Source of the DNA: Burkholderiaceae bacterium 16
GTDB lineage: Bacteria > Pseudomonadota > Gammaproteobacteria > Burkholderiales > Burkholderiaceae
Assembly: GCA_000955785.1 (NCBI GenBank)
Contig: JYOD01000023.1
Span: 1-64,000 of the forward strand
Length of the DNA stretch: 64,000 bases
Direction of reading: 5' to 3'
Position 1 is the stretch's first letter; every line of letters begins with the position of its first letter. Below are positions 11,395 to 19,669 of the stretch, piece after piece. Below the pieces are notes generated by a model. That model saw only the letters and a list, made by a program, of their open reading frames with translations, did no database searches and was not told the DNA's origin. Both the position numbers and the translations under genes were made by a program.

Positions 11395-12150
11395 TCACGC
11401 TTTGCCGAGCGCGCTCTGGGCGCGCCGCAGCCATTCGCTGTTGTGCTCGCGGGCGTGGCGAGGCCAGTGCTTGCCGTCGTGCACGATCTCGGCGTACAGC
11501 GCCTGGGCGCGCTCGCGGTCGGCCGGCGTGCCCTGCGCCGTCAGCCAGTCGGCGAACAGGCAGCGCGCGGCGGCGTCGCTGGCGCAGGTGAGCGCCTGCT
11601 CGAATGCAGCTCGCGTGCCCGGCGCGTTCGAGGCGGCCAGCGCGCGCGCATACAACAAGGCGGGATCGGCTTGCTGGCGGCCCTGCGGCTGGGCGGCGAA
11701 CAGGCGTTCCAGCGCGGCCACGGCGGCGGCATGGCCGCCGGTGGCGAACTGCGCGCGCGCCAGGCCCAGCAGCAGCGCCGGGTCGGTGGCAAACGGGCCG
11801 CTGGCGGCGGCCTCGTAGTGTTCCAGCGCGGCCTTGGGGTCGCCGGCATCCAGCAAGGCGGCGCCCAGGCGCATGCGATGATCGACGGTGGGCGCCCGGT
11901 CAAATGCGTCGCGCGCCTCGCGCACCGCGCGGTTGGGGTCGACCAGTTGGCCGATGGCGCGCGTGGCGGCCCGCGCACCGCGCGTCTGGCGCAGGCCGGG
12001 CAGGTAGATGGCGAAGAAATACACCACGCTGCCCAGCCCCGGGAAGGCAAACAGGATCAGCAGCCAGTACATGTTCTGCTGCGTGCGCACCGCATGCACG
12101 GCAAAGAACACCGCGACGATGACGTGAAAACCAATTCCTAGGTATGGCAT
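11395..12150 (-). CDS. membrane-anchored TPR protein
   Basis: A 251-residue protein. Residues 1-50 contain two hydrophobic helices (YLGIGFHVIVAVFFAVHAV and YWLLILFAFPGLGSVVYFF) reminiscent of the short PLDc_N-type membrane pair. From about residue 75 onward the chain is alanine-rich with helix-turn-helix TPR-like units (LGAALLDAGDPKAALEHYEAA, positions 94-114, then LLGLARAQFATGGHAAAVAAL). The tail is probably cytoplasmic and used for protein binding. The start at 12150 is chosen because the longer frame adds a non-hydrophobic, arginine-rich stretch. It lies just left of the orphaned glycosylase fragment and is the ancestral downstream neighbour of the glycosylase gene. Confidence 0.7.
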   Translation of the reverse strand: MPYLGIGFHVIVAVFFAVHAVRTQQNMYWLLILFAFPGLGSVVYFFAIYLPGLRQTRGARAATRAIGQLVDPNRAVREARDAFDRAPTVDHRMRLGAALLDAGDPKAALEHYEAAASGPFATDPALLLGLARAQFATGGHAAAVAALERLFAAQPQGRQQADPALLYARALAASNAPGTRAAFEQALTCASDAAARCLFADWLTAQGTPADRERAQALYAEIVHDGKHWPRHAREHNSEWLRRAQSALGKA

Positions 12151-12196
12151 TGTCGATCTACCTGCATAGCGTTGGACGGCGGCGTGCCACCGTGAT

Positions 12197-12572
12197 TCAT
12201 GGCCGCGATTGTGACAGAAGCGCGCGCCACAACTCCAGCTTCTGCGCGAAGTTGCGCGCCGCATGGGCGGGGCTCGACGATGGCAACACCACCGTCTCGT
12301 AGCCGGCCGCCGCGAACTGCTGCGCGAAGCGTCCCGAGGTGCCGCCGTTGAAGCCCACCCGCTGCAACTCTGGCGCCAGTGCCTTCAGCCGCACGAAGTC
12401 GTTGGCCTGCGGGTGGCGGATATTGCTGTCCAGGCTGCCCTCGCGCACGCAGGCGCCGAGCACGTCCCACACGCCGATGCGGTGGGACAGCAGCCGCACC
12501 AGCCGCTCCGCGTAAGGCAGCTCCGCCAGCGGCTCGCCGGTCAGCGCCCCCAGGAGTGGCCAGAACTGGTTG
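12197..12572 (-). pseudogene. orphaned 3' fragment of the DNA-deoxyinosine glycosylase gene
   Basis: This stretch encodes the last 124 residues of a uracil-DNA-glycosylase-fold protein, from NQFWPLLGALTGEP to LLSQSRP and a TGA stop. The same segment occurs in the intact gene at 19670-20045; by hand alignment 113 of 124 residues agree. There is no start codon or 5' half: the homology stops abruptly at 12572 and the sequence continues into the jet cassette. It borders the TPR gene, so it is best read as the original chromosomal end of the gene, cut off when the cassette inserted. Confidence 0.9.
12558..12572. repeat. 15-bp direct repeat, left copy (att-like)
   Basis: GGCCAGAACTGGTTG, identical to 20031-20045. 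Read on the minus strand it spells the codons for Asn-Gln-Phe-Trp in the conserved HPRNQFW motif of the glycosylase. Homology between the two gene copies ends exactly at its right edge, as expected for an insertion crossover site. Confidence 0.8.
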
Positions 12573-12614
12573 ATACTTTGGCTAATTTGACACCGCCTAT
12601 TCGTAGCCGAGACG

Positions 12615-13778
12615 CTACAGACTCTCCTGGTCGACAAATCGGCCCAACCTGCGTAGTGCTGGCAGCAGCACTTCATCCGCATAACGGCAGCCGGTAAGGC
12701 CCGGATCGGTCTGGCCCGACTTCCTTGCTTCATCCGGCGCGTGGGACTCCTCCGCGAGCAGGCGTGCAAGCAGCGCCTCGTAGCCAGCCTGCCACGCTTG
12801 CGCGCCTGGGAATACCACGCGCAACTCCTTGAGAATATCCATCCCGGCAAAATCCAGGTCGCCCCAGAAATGAACCGGGCGCATGACGTCGGTGCCATGC
12901 AGCCATGCAAGAAAGCTACGCGCCAATGCCGCATTCCGCTCAAACACGCCCGGGGCAAAATAAACTGAGCTGCCACCCGGCTGGCGCAGCCGCCTCGCGC
13001 TCGCCCTGTATCCTGATGCGTATATCAGGAGAAAACCTTCGGCGGCGCTCAGCCTCCCCGCCGCCATCGATTCGAACGTTGCGGCATTTTCCACAAACAG
13101 GAGCGGGGCAGCCGGATCGGCTGTACGGGCGGCTACCAGCAGTTGCACCGGCCTGTCCGGAAAGGGGCAGACATCCGTGTCAAGCAACAGGGCAATGGTC
13201 TCCTGCTGGCCGTTGAGAATTTTTGACAAGCCCCAGAACTGCCGGCTTGCCACCTCATGGAGCATGAGGTTCTCGCCGGCAAGCGCCGGGATGCCCGCGA
13301 GGCGCTCCAGCACCTGCTCCGGTGAACGTGGCAGGATGAGGATCGGACGGGACAGCAGCCGCTCGCACAGCGCCGCGCTGCCGAAGCGCGCCGGCACAGC
13401 CTGCCGCCACTGCGCCATCCAGGCCACCACGGCACTGGCCTGGCGCCCCGTCTCGTCGCGAAGAAACGCTTCCGCTTGCGCGGCAATGACGAGCTTCGGT
13501 GAGCGCTCCCAGATATCAAGATCCCGCTGGCCGCGACGCTGGTCGAGCACCAGCGCCAAGCCGGGCTGCGCCTGCAGCGCTTCCAGGGCGCGCCACACGA
13601 ACATGCGTTCGCCGTGGAGGGCGATCGCGAAAAACTCCGGCCACGTCCCAGCACTCAACGGGAAGCTGATATCGCGGCGCCTCTCGGCAAACGGCTTCGC
13701 TTCGATGCGGTCCACCAGCGCATTCAGCAACGCGGTAAGGGCGGCCGGCCGGCGCCCCGGAATGCCGTCGGCGCTCAT
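12615..13778 (-). CDS. jetD: Wadjet protein JetD (Toprim-domain nuclease, DUF2220)
   Basis: A 387-residue predicted nuclease of the Wadjet anti-plasmid system, which cuts the circular DNA that the JetABC motor has extruded. The C-terminal half shows Toprim-type metal-site residues: Glu230 in LLFVENAATFE, and Asp307 and Asp309 in HFWGDLDFAGMDIL. This matches the DUF2220 / topoisomerase VI-A-like fold known for JetD (MksG). The N-terminal half (residues 1-200) would be the arm region. The start at 13778 is set by the ATGA overlap with the jetC stop, which gives translational coupling. It is the last gene of the operon, and its stop lies 43 bases from the cassette boundary. Confidence 0.92.
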   Translation of the reverse strand: MSADGIPGRRPAALTALLNALVDRIEAKPFAERRRDISFPLSAGTWPEFFAIALHGERMFVWRALEALQAQPGLALVLDQRRGQRDLDIWERSPKLVIAAQAEAFLRDETGRQASAVVAWMAQWRQAVPARFGSAALCERLLSRPILILPRSPEQVLERLAGIPALAGENLMLHEVASRQFWGLSKILNGQQETIALLLDTDVCPFPDRPVQLLVAARTADPAAPLLFVENAATFESMAAGRLSAAEGFLLIYASGYRASARRLRQPGGSSVYFAPGVFERNAALARSFLAWLHGTDVMRPVHFWGDLDFAGMDILKELRVVFPGAQAWQAGYEALLARLLAEESHAPDEARKSGQTDPGLTGCRYADEVLLPALRRLGRFVDQESL

Positions 13779-16700
13779 GTCCCCATGTCCGAGACCAGCT
13801 GCTTGCGTGCCTCCTGCAAGTCGAACTGCCATGTCGCTTCACGCCGCACCGCCTCCCGGCGCTCAGTCCAGAGGGCATGCAGCCGGTCGGCCTTCAACAG
13901 GGAGCTGTCCACCTCGGTAATCTTGTCGAGTTCCCCGGCCAGCCCCTCCACCTTCATCAGGGAAAAGCGATGCTCGAAACTGAACAACTCGAGCAGGGGG
14001 CCGGACGCGCGGGACGGCATGGCAACCACCAGTTGCAGGCCAAGATTCTCATTGAGATAGCGCATCACGGCGGCGGTGCGACCCTCGTCCATCTTGTCGA
14101 AGGCCTCGTCGATCATCATGAGCTTCAGGCTCGGCGTCTTCTCGAACTGGCGAAATGCCTGGGCCAGCACCGCGGCCCGTACGAGATAGGCCGGCGTCAT
14201 CAGCTCGCCTCCCGAGAACGTCGCCATTCTCGCCAAGGACGCCTCGCGTCCATCTTCCGAATACTTGCGGATGTCATACTGGCGATAGTTGCGGTAGTCC
14301 GCTATGTCCTTCAGTCGCCGCAACGCGTGGTCGCGGTTGGTGTCGAGCAATAGCAGCTTGATGTCGTCCAGCGCCACGACGCTGTCGGCGGACAGCACGC
14401 CTTCGGCCGCCGAGAACAGATCCACCGGCGTTTGCGTCTCGGCCAGCCGGTTCAGTTCCTGGAACAGGTCGAAGTACTTCTTGTACTCCTTGACCATCTG
14501 CCCGTATTCGATCTCGAAACGGTCTTCGCCGAATGCCAGGCGCTTGAGCTTCTCATTGAGCCGCTTGAGCGGATCGATGCCCTGCTCCACCGCGGTGCGT
14601 ACGGCCAGCGCGAAATGCGTACTGAAGGTATTGTTGAAGCTCTTCTCGGCGCCCCGCAGCTCGCTGGTGTTGTTGAGAATGCGCACTTGGTCGAGCCGTT
14701 CGAGCATGGCCGAGATCTGCCGCCGGGCGGCGGGTACGCCGCCATAGGCTTGCCACTCGTACTCCCCCTGCGTCGACTGGCAAGGCTGAAAGTCGACCCG
14801 CTCATCGAGCGAGGAAGACAAGAGATTGTGTGCCTCCAGTTTCCGCTCGAATGCCTCGCGCTCCTGGCGGTAGAGGCCGGCTTGCTGGCGCCGCCGTCCA
14901 TCGAAGGACGCGGAGGTCTGCTCCTTGGCCGCTTCCCGGGCGCGCTGGCCCAGCCGGAGCGGATCGAAGTGCGGATTGAGCCGGATCACTTCAGCCACGC
15001 GGGCGTTGACCTGCCTCACGCCGTCCTGGCACCCAACAAGCTTAGTCTCGGCGTCAGCGATGTTCGTTTCGAAGCCACGCGCCCGGCCCGCCGCTTCGCC
15101 CGCTGAGCGTGACGCGGTATTGGATAGGCGGTGGTGGCCGTCCAATAGCTGCTCCGCACGCGCCACGCGGCGCTCCAGCACGATGAGATCGGAGTCATCC
15201 AGACTGGCGAGCTGCGCCGCGAGACTACTCAGTCCGCGCTGCGTCTCACCCAGCTTGTCCAGCATCGGCGCGACAGGCACGAGCTCTAGGCCGAGCAGAC
15301 GCGCGCCCCATGCGGCCAACTCCGCGGCGCTTGCGCGATGTGCGTCCCTTTCCCGCGTCTTTTCGTCGATCTGCCGGGCAAGCCTCACCACGCGCTTGCG
15401 CCGCGCCTCGGCACCGAAGGCAAGTTCGCCGTCCTCCACCCATGACGAAAACATCTTGAACCCGCCGCTGGCCATGCCGTCCACGGTCAGTGCCTGTGGC
15501 GCGCCGCGCAGCGCCTGCGCATCCGCTACCTTGACATAACGGCCGTAGCTTGCAACCAGATAGGCGCGCGCGGTCTCATCGGCGATCACCAGTTCCTGCA
15601 GCACGGCATCGGGCGACAGCGCCTGGTTTTCCGCCCGCCGCTTGGCCAGTTCACCCTGCACCACGGAAGCCTCTCGTCCTTGCCTAGTCGCCGGCAGCTC
15701 GTGCCGCAGCGCCCGGATGGCGCTCGCCTCGTACTGCGCGTCCACCAGGATCACGAAGCGGTTGCCGCCCAGAAGGCCTTCGATGGCGTTCTGCCAGCGT
15801 GAGCCCTGCCGCGGCTGGACGAGGTTGCAAAGCACCCTGGGACTGGCGCCCGGCATCTGGGCTTCGAGATATCGGACCGCGGCCTCCACATGCGCCGGCA
15901 AGTCAAAGTGGCCATCTTCCAGCCCTTGCCGGCGCCGCTGCAGGTCATCGATTTCCCCTTGCAGGGCGGCAGCGCGATCCGACTCCCGCGCCTGCTCCTG
16001 TACCACTGCTCCATACAGGCCGTCGGCGCCGTGCAACCGCTGCGCAATGGGAGCCAGGGCGGCATCCAGCCTGGCGAAGCGGTCGCGCCGCAGGCTCGCC
16101 GGGTCGATCTGCGCGCCTGTCAGCATCGCCGCCAGCTCGCGCGCGGCGGCCTGGCCGTCGGCGGCATCGATCGCCGCGGCATCGACAACCAGCCGCTCCA
16201 CATGGGGTGCGTAGGCGGAGGCCGGCCCTGCAGGCTGTTTAGCCAGGGCAGCCAGTTCGTCCAGCACGCCGCGCAAGCCCGTCAGGGCGGCCAGGACGTC
16301 CAGCGCGATACGGGATCGACCCTCGGTGGCCGCGGCTATCTCGCGGCTGAGCCGCTCACGATCCTGCGCCACCGGATTGCCATTGAGCCGCCCCTTGGCA
16401 GTGCCGTGCAATTCCGTGGCGCGCTTTAGCGCCTGTGCATGCCGGTCGGCAAGCGCCTGCTGCTTTTCGACATCGGCCAAGGCGAGGCGCCGGCAGGCCT
16501 CCAGTCTTTGGATCTCCTCCTCGACATCCTGCTGCCGGCGCAGCGCTTCGCCCAGTTCGGCCTCCATGGCCTCTTCGAACGCGGCAAGGAACGCATCCGC
16601 GTGTGCCTTCAGCACTCCCAGCCGCTCCCGGCACGCCAGTAATTCGGTGGCGATTTTGCGCAGACGTTGCACGTTCTGCATGAGCGATGCGATATGCCCG

Positions 16701-17446
16701 ATCTGATCGGAGAAATCAGGCTCGGCCAGCACCTGCTCCCGGATCAGCTCGTCCACCGAGCCGACGGTCTTGCGGGCAATGGACTGGACGAAAGCCCGCG
16801 CCGCCGCTTCGGCCTCGCGCGGCCCGACCAGCGTCTTGCCGCCACCGCGAAACTCGGCATAGAGCTTGCACAGATAGTCTTCGATGCTGTTCTCGAACGG
16901 CAGGACGCGCGGATAGCGCTGGCGCAGCCGATGGTAGATATCCTCGACCTTCACCGCCGTAATCGAATTGCCCTTGCGCGACTCGATGAAATCCGCCTCC
17001 ATCGCGCGGCTGCCCGGCAGCACAAAGTAGAGCTTGCGCGCCACGTCGACGCTGCGGCCTTGCTCGCGCGTACCGGACACGGCGGCTTCCACGGCCACCA
17101 CGGCGGTGAATGGCTCGGCGGACTCCCCGGCATCGGGCGCGAAGACGGCGACGACATAGGTGTGCGACCCATACGGCCGGACGCAGAGGTTGTCGCGCAT
17201 GCCTACCGCGTAGGACGCCAGCGTCCGCCTCACCTTGCCGCCCGCGCGCGAGGCGCCGCTCTCGTCCTGCGCCGAGTTGAACACGTTGATGTGCTGCTTG
17301 CCGCCGGTCATGACCAGCTGGATCGCGTCCTGGAAAGAGGACTTCCCAACTCCGGTCGAACCCGACAGCAAGGTGGTGTCGCCAAAGGGGTATTCCCGGG
17401 ACACCACGAAACCCCAGTTGACCAGGATGAGCTTCTCAAGCTTCAT
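13775..17446 (-). CDS. jetC: Wadjet protein JetC (SMC/MukB-like ATPase)
   Basis: A 1223-residue SMC-type motor that extrudes DNA loops with JetA and JetB. Walker A GSTGVGKS is at residues 29-36, the signature FSGGELMTPA near 1077-1086, and Walker B LMMIDEAFD with Asp1113 and Glu1114. Long charged heptad-like regions between about 230 and 460 and again between 680 and 900 fit the two coiled-coil arms, and the central part (about 480-680) would be the hinge. The N-terminus, MKLEKLILVNWGF, is typical of this ATPase group. The start lies 11 bases inside the jetB end. The ATP-site residues are intact, so the motor is probably functional. Confidence 0.94.
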   Translation of the reverse strand: MKLEKLILVNWGFVVSREYPFGDTTLLSGSTGVGKSSFQDAIQLVMTGGKQHINVFNSAQDESGASRAGGKVRRTLASYAVGMRDNLCVRPYGSHTYVVAVFAPDAGESAEPFTAVVAVEAAVSGTREQGRSVDVARKLYFVLPGSRAMEADFIESRKGNSITAVKVEDIYHRLRQRYPRVLPFENSIEDYLCKLYAEFRGGGKTLVGPREAEAAARAFVQSIARKTVGSVDELIREQVLAEPDFSDQIGHIASLMQNVQRLRKIATELLACRERLGVLKAHADAFLAAFEEAMEAELGEALRRQQDVEEEIQRLEACRRLALADVEKQQALADRHAQALKRATELHGTAKGRLNGNPVAQDRERLSREIAAATEGRSRIALDVLAALTGLRGVLDELAALAKQPAGPASAYAPHVERLVVDAAAIDAADGQAAARELAAMLTGAQIDPASLRRDRFARLDAALAPIAQRLHGADGLYGAVVQEQARESDRAAALQGEIDDLQRRRQGLEDGHFDLPAHVEAAVRYLEAQMPGASPRVLCNLVQPRQGSRWQNAIEGLLGGNRFVILVDAQYEASAIRALRHELPATRQGREASVVQGELAKRRAENQALSPDAVLQELVIADETARAYLVASYGRYVKVADAQALRGAPQALTVDGMASGGFKMFSSWVEDGELAFGAEARRKRVVRLARQIDEKTRERDAHRASAAELAAWGARLLGLELVPVAPMLDKLGETQRGLSSLAAQLASLDDSDLIVLERRVARAEQLLDGHHRLSNTASRSAGEAAGRARGFETNIADAETKLVGCQDGVRQVNARVAEVIRLNPHFDPLRLGQRAREAAKEQTSASFDGRRRQQAGLYRQEREAFERKLEAHNLLSSSLDERVDFQPCQSTQGEYEWQAYGGVPAARRQISAMLERLDQVRILNNTSELRGAEKSFNNTFSTHFALAVRTAVEQGIDPLKRLNEKLKRLAFGEDRFEIEYGQMVKEYKKYFDLFQELNRLAETQTPVDLFSAAEGVLSADSVVALDDIKLLLLDTNRDHALRRLKDIADYRNYRQYDIRKYSEDGREASLARMATFSGGELMTPAYLVRAAVLAQAFRQFEKTPSLKLMMIDEAFDKMDEGRTAAVMRYLNENLGLQLVVAMPSRASGPLLELFSFEHRFSLMKVEGLAGELDKITEVDSSLLKADRLHALWTERREAVRREATWQFDLQEARKQLVSDMGT

Positions 17447-18122
17447 CGTCAGGCTCCGGCGACGTGACGGCCGACACGGGCGTCCGTGTTTCGGCCAGCA
17501 GGGCATCGATGGCGGAATCCGCGACGAACTGCAGGATCGTTCCACGAATGGCGACCAGAGCGTCAGCATCTTCCACCTCGGAATCCGCCCGGTAATCGAT
17601 CAGGCGGGCACGCTTCAGGTCGGCGAAGAGCTTCTCCCGCGCAGTCTTGGCCGGCAGTGAGCGGCGCGCCTGCGCAGTCAGCGTGGCATTCAGGTATTCC
17701 ACGGTGACGAGCGCCTCGTTGCGCTCGTTGATCGAGCCTTGCCGCAGGCTTTCGTTGTACAGGAAGCGCAGCACCAGGCAGCATGCCACGAAATCGGCGG
17801 AGAGCTTCGCCCGCACGGCGTCCACCACGATAGCATCGTCCTCGGCGGGCAGTCCCGGCACGCGCGCCCCCGGCGGGTAAAGCCGAAAATAACTCTGATG
17901 CCGCTCGTGCAGTAGCCGGAACCCGCCCACATCGAAGTACGCATTGAGCAGGCCCTCGATACGCACGGCGTCGTCGTAGAGCTGACGCTCGATGGCGCTG
18001 TCCTCCCGGTGCAGGATGGACAGCCCGAACAGGCGGCCGAGAATCTGCCGGAACGCCTCCGGCCTGACGCCCCCCGCCTTCAGTTCCGCTTCCACCAGTT
18101 GCCCAATCGTAATTTCATCCAT
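17436..18122 (-). CDS. jetB: Wadjet protein JetB (KITE subunit, DUF4194)
   Basis: A 228-residue winged-helix KITE subunit (MukE-like) that bridges the kleisin JetA and the motor JetC. Its sequence, including FRQILGRLFGLSILHRED and YDDAVRIEGLLNAYFDVGGF, follows the DUF4194 pattern, and the size is normal for JetB. The C-terminus is acidic. Its start at 18122 overlaps the jetA end by 8 bases and its end overlaps jetC by 11 bases, so all subunits are translated from one message. A longer upstream reading would run far into jetA and is not needed. Confidence 0.92.
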   Translation of the reverse strand: MDEITIGQLVEAELKAGGVRPEAFRQILGRLFGLSILHREDSAIERQLYDDAVRIEGLLNAYFDVGGFRLLHERHQSYFRLYPPGARVPGLPAEDDAIVVDAVRAKLSADFVACCLVLRFLYNESLRQGSINERNEALVTVEYLNATLTAQARRSLPAKTAREKLFADLKRARLIDYRADSEVEDADALVAIRGTILQFVADSAIDALLAETRTPVSAVTSPEPDDEA

Positions 18123-19545
18123 GGCCGATGTGGCGCCTCCTGATTGCATAGTCGGTGCCCGACATGATGGCATTGTCCAGCGGTTCGGCGTCTAGCCGCT
18201 CCACCTCCAGTCCGTCATGGTCCCGTGCTGCCTCGACGGCCCGCAACAACGATAACGCCTGGATGGCATCGTCGACCGGCAACTCGGACAGGCGCAGCAC
18301 GCCCGTGCCACGCATGGAACCGAGCAGGTAATCCACGACATCGTGATGCGACAAGGAGAAGGCCCGCTCCTCCGCTTGCCGCACGAATTGACGCAAACGC
18401 TCTTCCCGCGTGATCTCCGGAACAATGCTCACAGCCTGCGCCCGGTTACGCTCGGCGGCCTTTCTCGGCTGCACCGCGGCGGGATCATACAGCGCCACGC
18501 TCACCGGTGCGAGCGCCGCTCCCTGCCGCTCCAGCCACGCGCCCTGCTCCCGCTCCGGCATCTCCCCCAGGCGGCGGATCAGGGTGGACAACGCGGCCCC
18601 GCTGCCCGATGCCCCCATGAACAGACTCTGCGACAACAAGACCACATGGCGGCGGACATAGCTTTCCATGGCCCGGAACAATTCCGGCTGCTTCGTCCGG
18701 CAGGCCGCGGTCACCATCTCGTCGATCCGATCAAGCATCCATCTCAAGATAGCCCCGTCCGGCGCGGCCTGCGCGGCCCATGCCGCGTGGTTGGCCAGGT
18801 CATCGTCAATGGCCTGCATCTCGGCCGCGCTCAACTCGTTAAGACGTTCGATCAGCGCCCCGATGTCCAACCGGTGGCGCTCGGCATTGTCATAGACCAG
18901 CCGGGGCGAGAACTCATCACGAAAACGTCGCTCGACGAACTCGATGAACCCATCCCAATTGCCCTGCACATGAGCATCGAGCAATATCTTGCGGGCCAGG
19001 TCGTAGAAGAGCTCGATGTCCTCGGAGAGGTCGGTAACGACCCGATCGGCATACTCGTAGGCGTCGAGCAGGTCCTCCACGTCGCGGCGCTCGATGAAGG
19101 CACCCAGAGCATTCTTGCAGGAGCGCATGTTGCGCTGGCGGGTCCGTTCGCGTGGACGGTCGGCCAGCGTCAGCGCCTGAGCGAAGATCTTGCCGGCGCG
19201 GGTGAAGCGATAGGCGGTAACCAGTCGAACGCGATCCTCGGCGGTTTCGAGCCAGCCGTCCGCGACGAGGAGGCGCACGATGGCGCTTGCCAGCTTCTGG
19301 TCGTCGGCAAGGTCACCGGCGGCGAATCCGTCTTCGCCATCTTCCCCGGCCGGGTCGGCCGGCAGCGTGGCGGACTGCATGGTCTGAACAAACAGGTCAC
19401 GCAAGTCCTCGCGCCCAAGGATGGAACGGTAGTCGGCATGGGAACCATAAAGCCGCGCATAGAATGCGCGGATGCAGGCAGCGATCAGCCGGCGCCTCTT
19501 CAGCGTCAGCGGACGAAAGAACTGCGGGTAATCCGAATCCACCAT
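18115..19545 (-). CDS. jetA: Wadjet protein JetA (kleisin subunit)
   Basis: A 476-residue MukF-like kleisin that closes the JetC ring and recruits JetB. The N-terminus VDSDYPQFFRPLTLKRRRLI and the predicted winged-helix region (residues about 55-130) fit JetA proteins; the middle is helical. The C-terminal part (about 400-470) includes ALSLLRAVEAARDHDG. It is the first gene of the operon, and the 124-base leader in front of it must hold the promoter. The start at 19545 is chosen because the longer frame reads back through the end of the glycosylase gene. Assignment to a Wadjet type (I, II or III) needs a profile search. Confidence 0.88.
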   Translation of the reverse strand: MVDSDYPQFFRPLTLKRRRLIAACIRAFYARLYGSHADYRSILGREDLRDLFVQTMQSATLPADPAGEDGEDGFAAGDLADDQKLASAIVRLLVADGWLETAEDRVRLVTAYRFTRAGKIFAQALTLADRPRERTRQRNMRSCKNALGAFIERRDVEDLLDAYEYADRVVTDLSEDIELFYDLARKILLDAHVQGNWDGFIEFVERRFRDEFSPRLVYDNAERHRLDIGALIERLNELSAAEMQAIDDDLANHAAWAAQAAPDGAILRWMLDRIDEMVTAACRTKQPELFRAMESYVRRHVVLLSQSLFMGASGSGAALSTLIRRLGEMPEREQGAWLERQGAALAPVSVALYDPAAVQPRKAAERNRAQAVSIVPEITREERLRQFVRQAEERAFSLSHHDVVDYLLGSMRGTGVLRLSELPVDDAIQALSLLRAVEAARDHDGLEVERLDAEPLDNAIMSGTDYAIRRRHIGHG

Positions 19546-19669
19546 GGCGGCTGATGTCCCATCTCCTTGATACTCTGGCGTTGCACCTGCATACCATCGA
19601 CGCAGCGACCAAAAGCGTACGATACCACCCCTGGCTGCACTGCCCGGGAGCGTTCGCGCCTGCTTATTC

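Noticed and set aside
12573..12976. 259-codon minus-strand frame joining the glycosylase fragment to sequence from the jet cassette
   Set aside because: The N-terminal part is an out-of-frame reading of jetD. No Shine-Dalgarno or glycosylase 5' half is present, so it is not a working hybrid gene.
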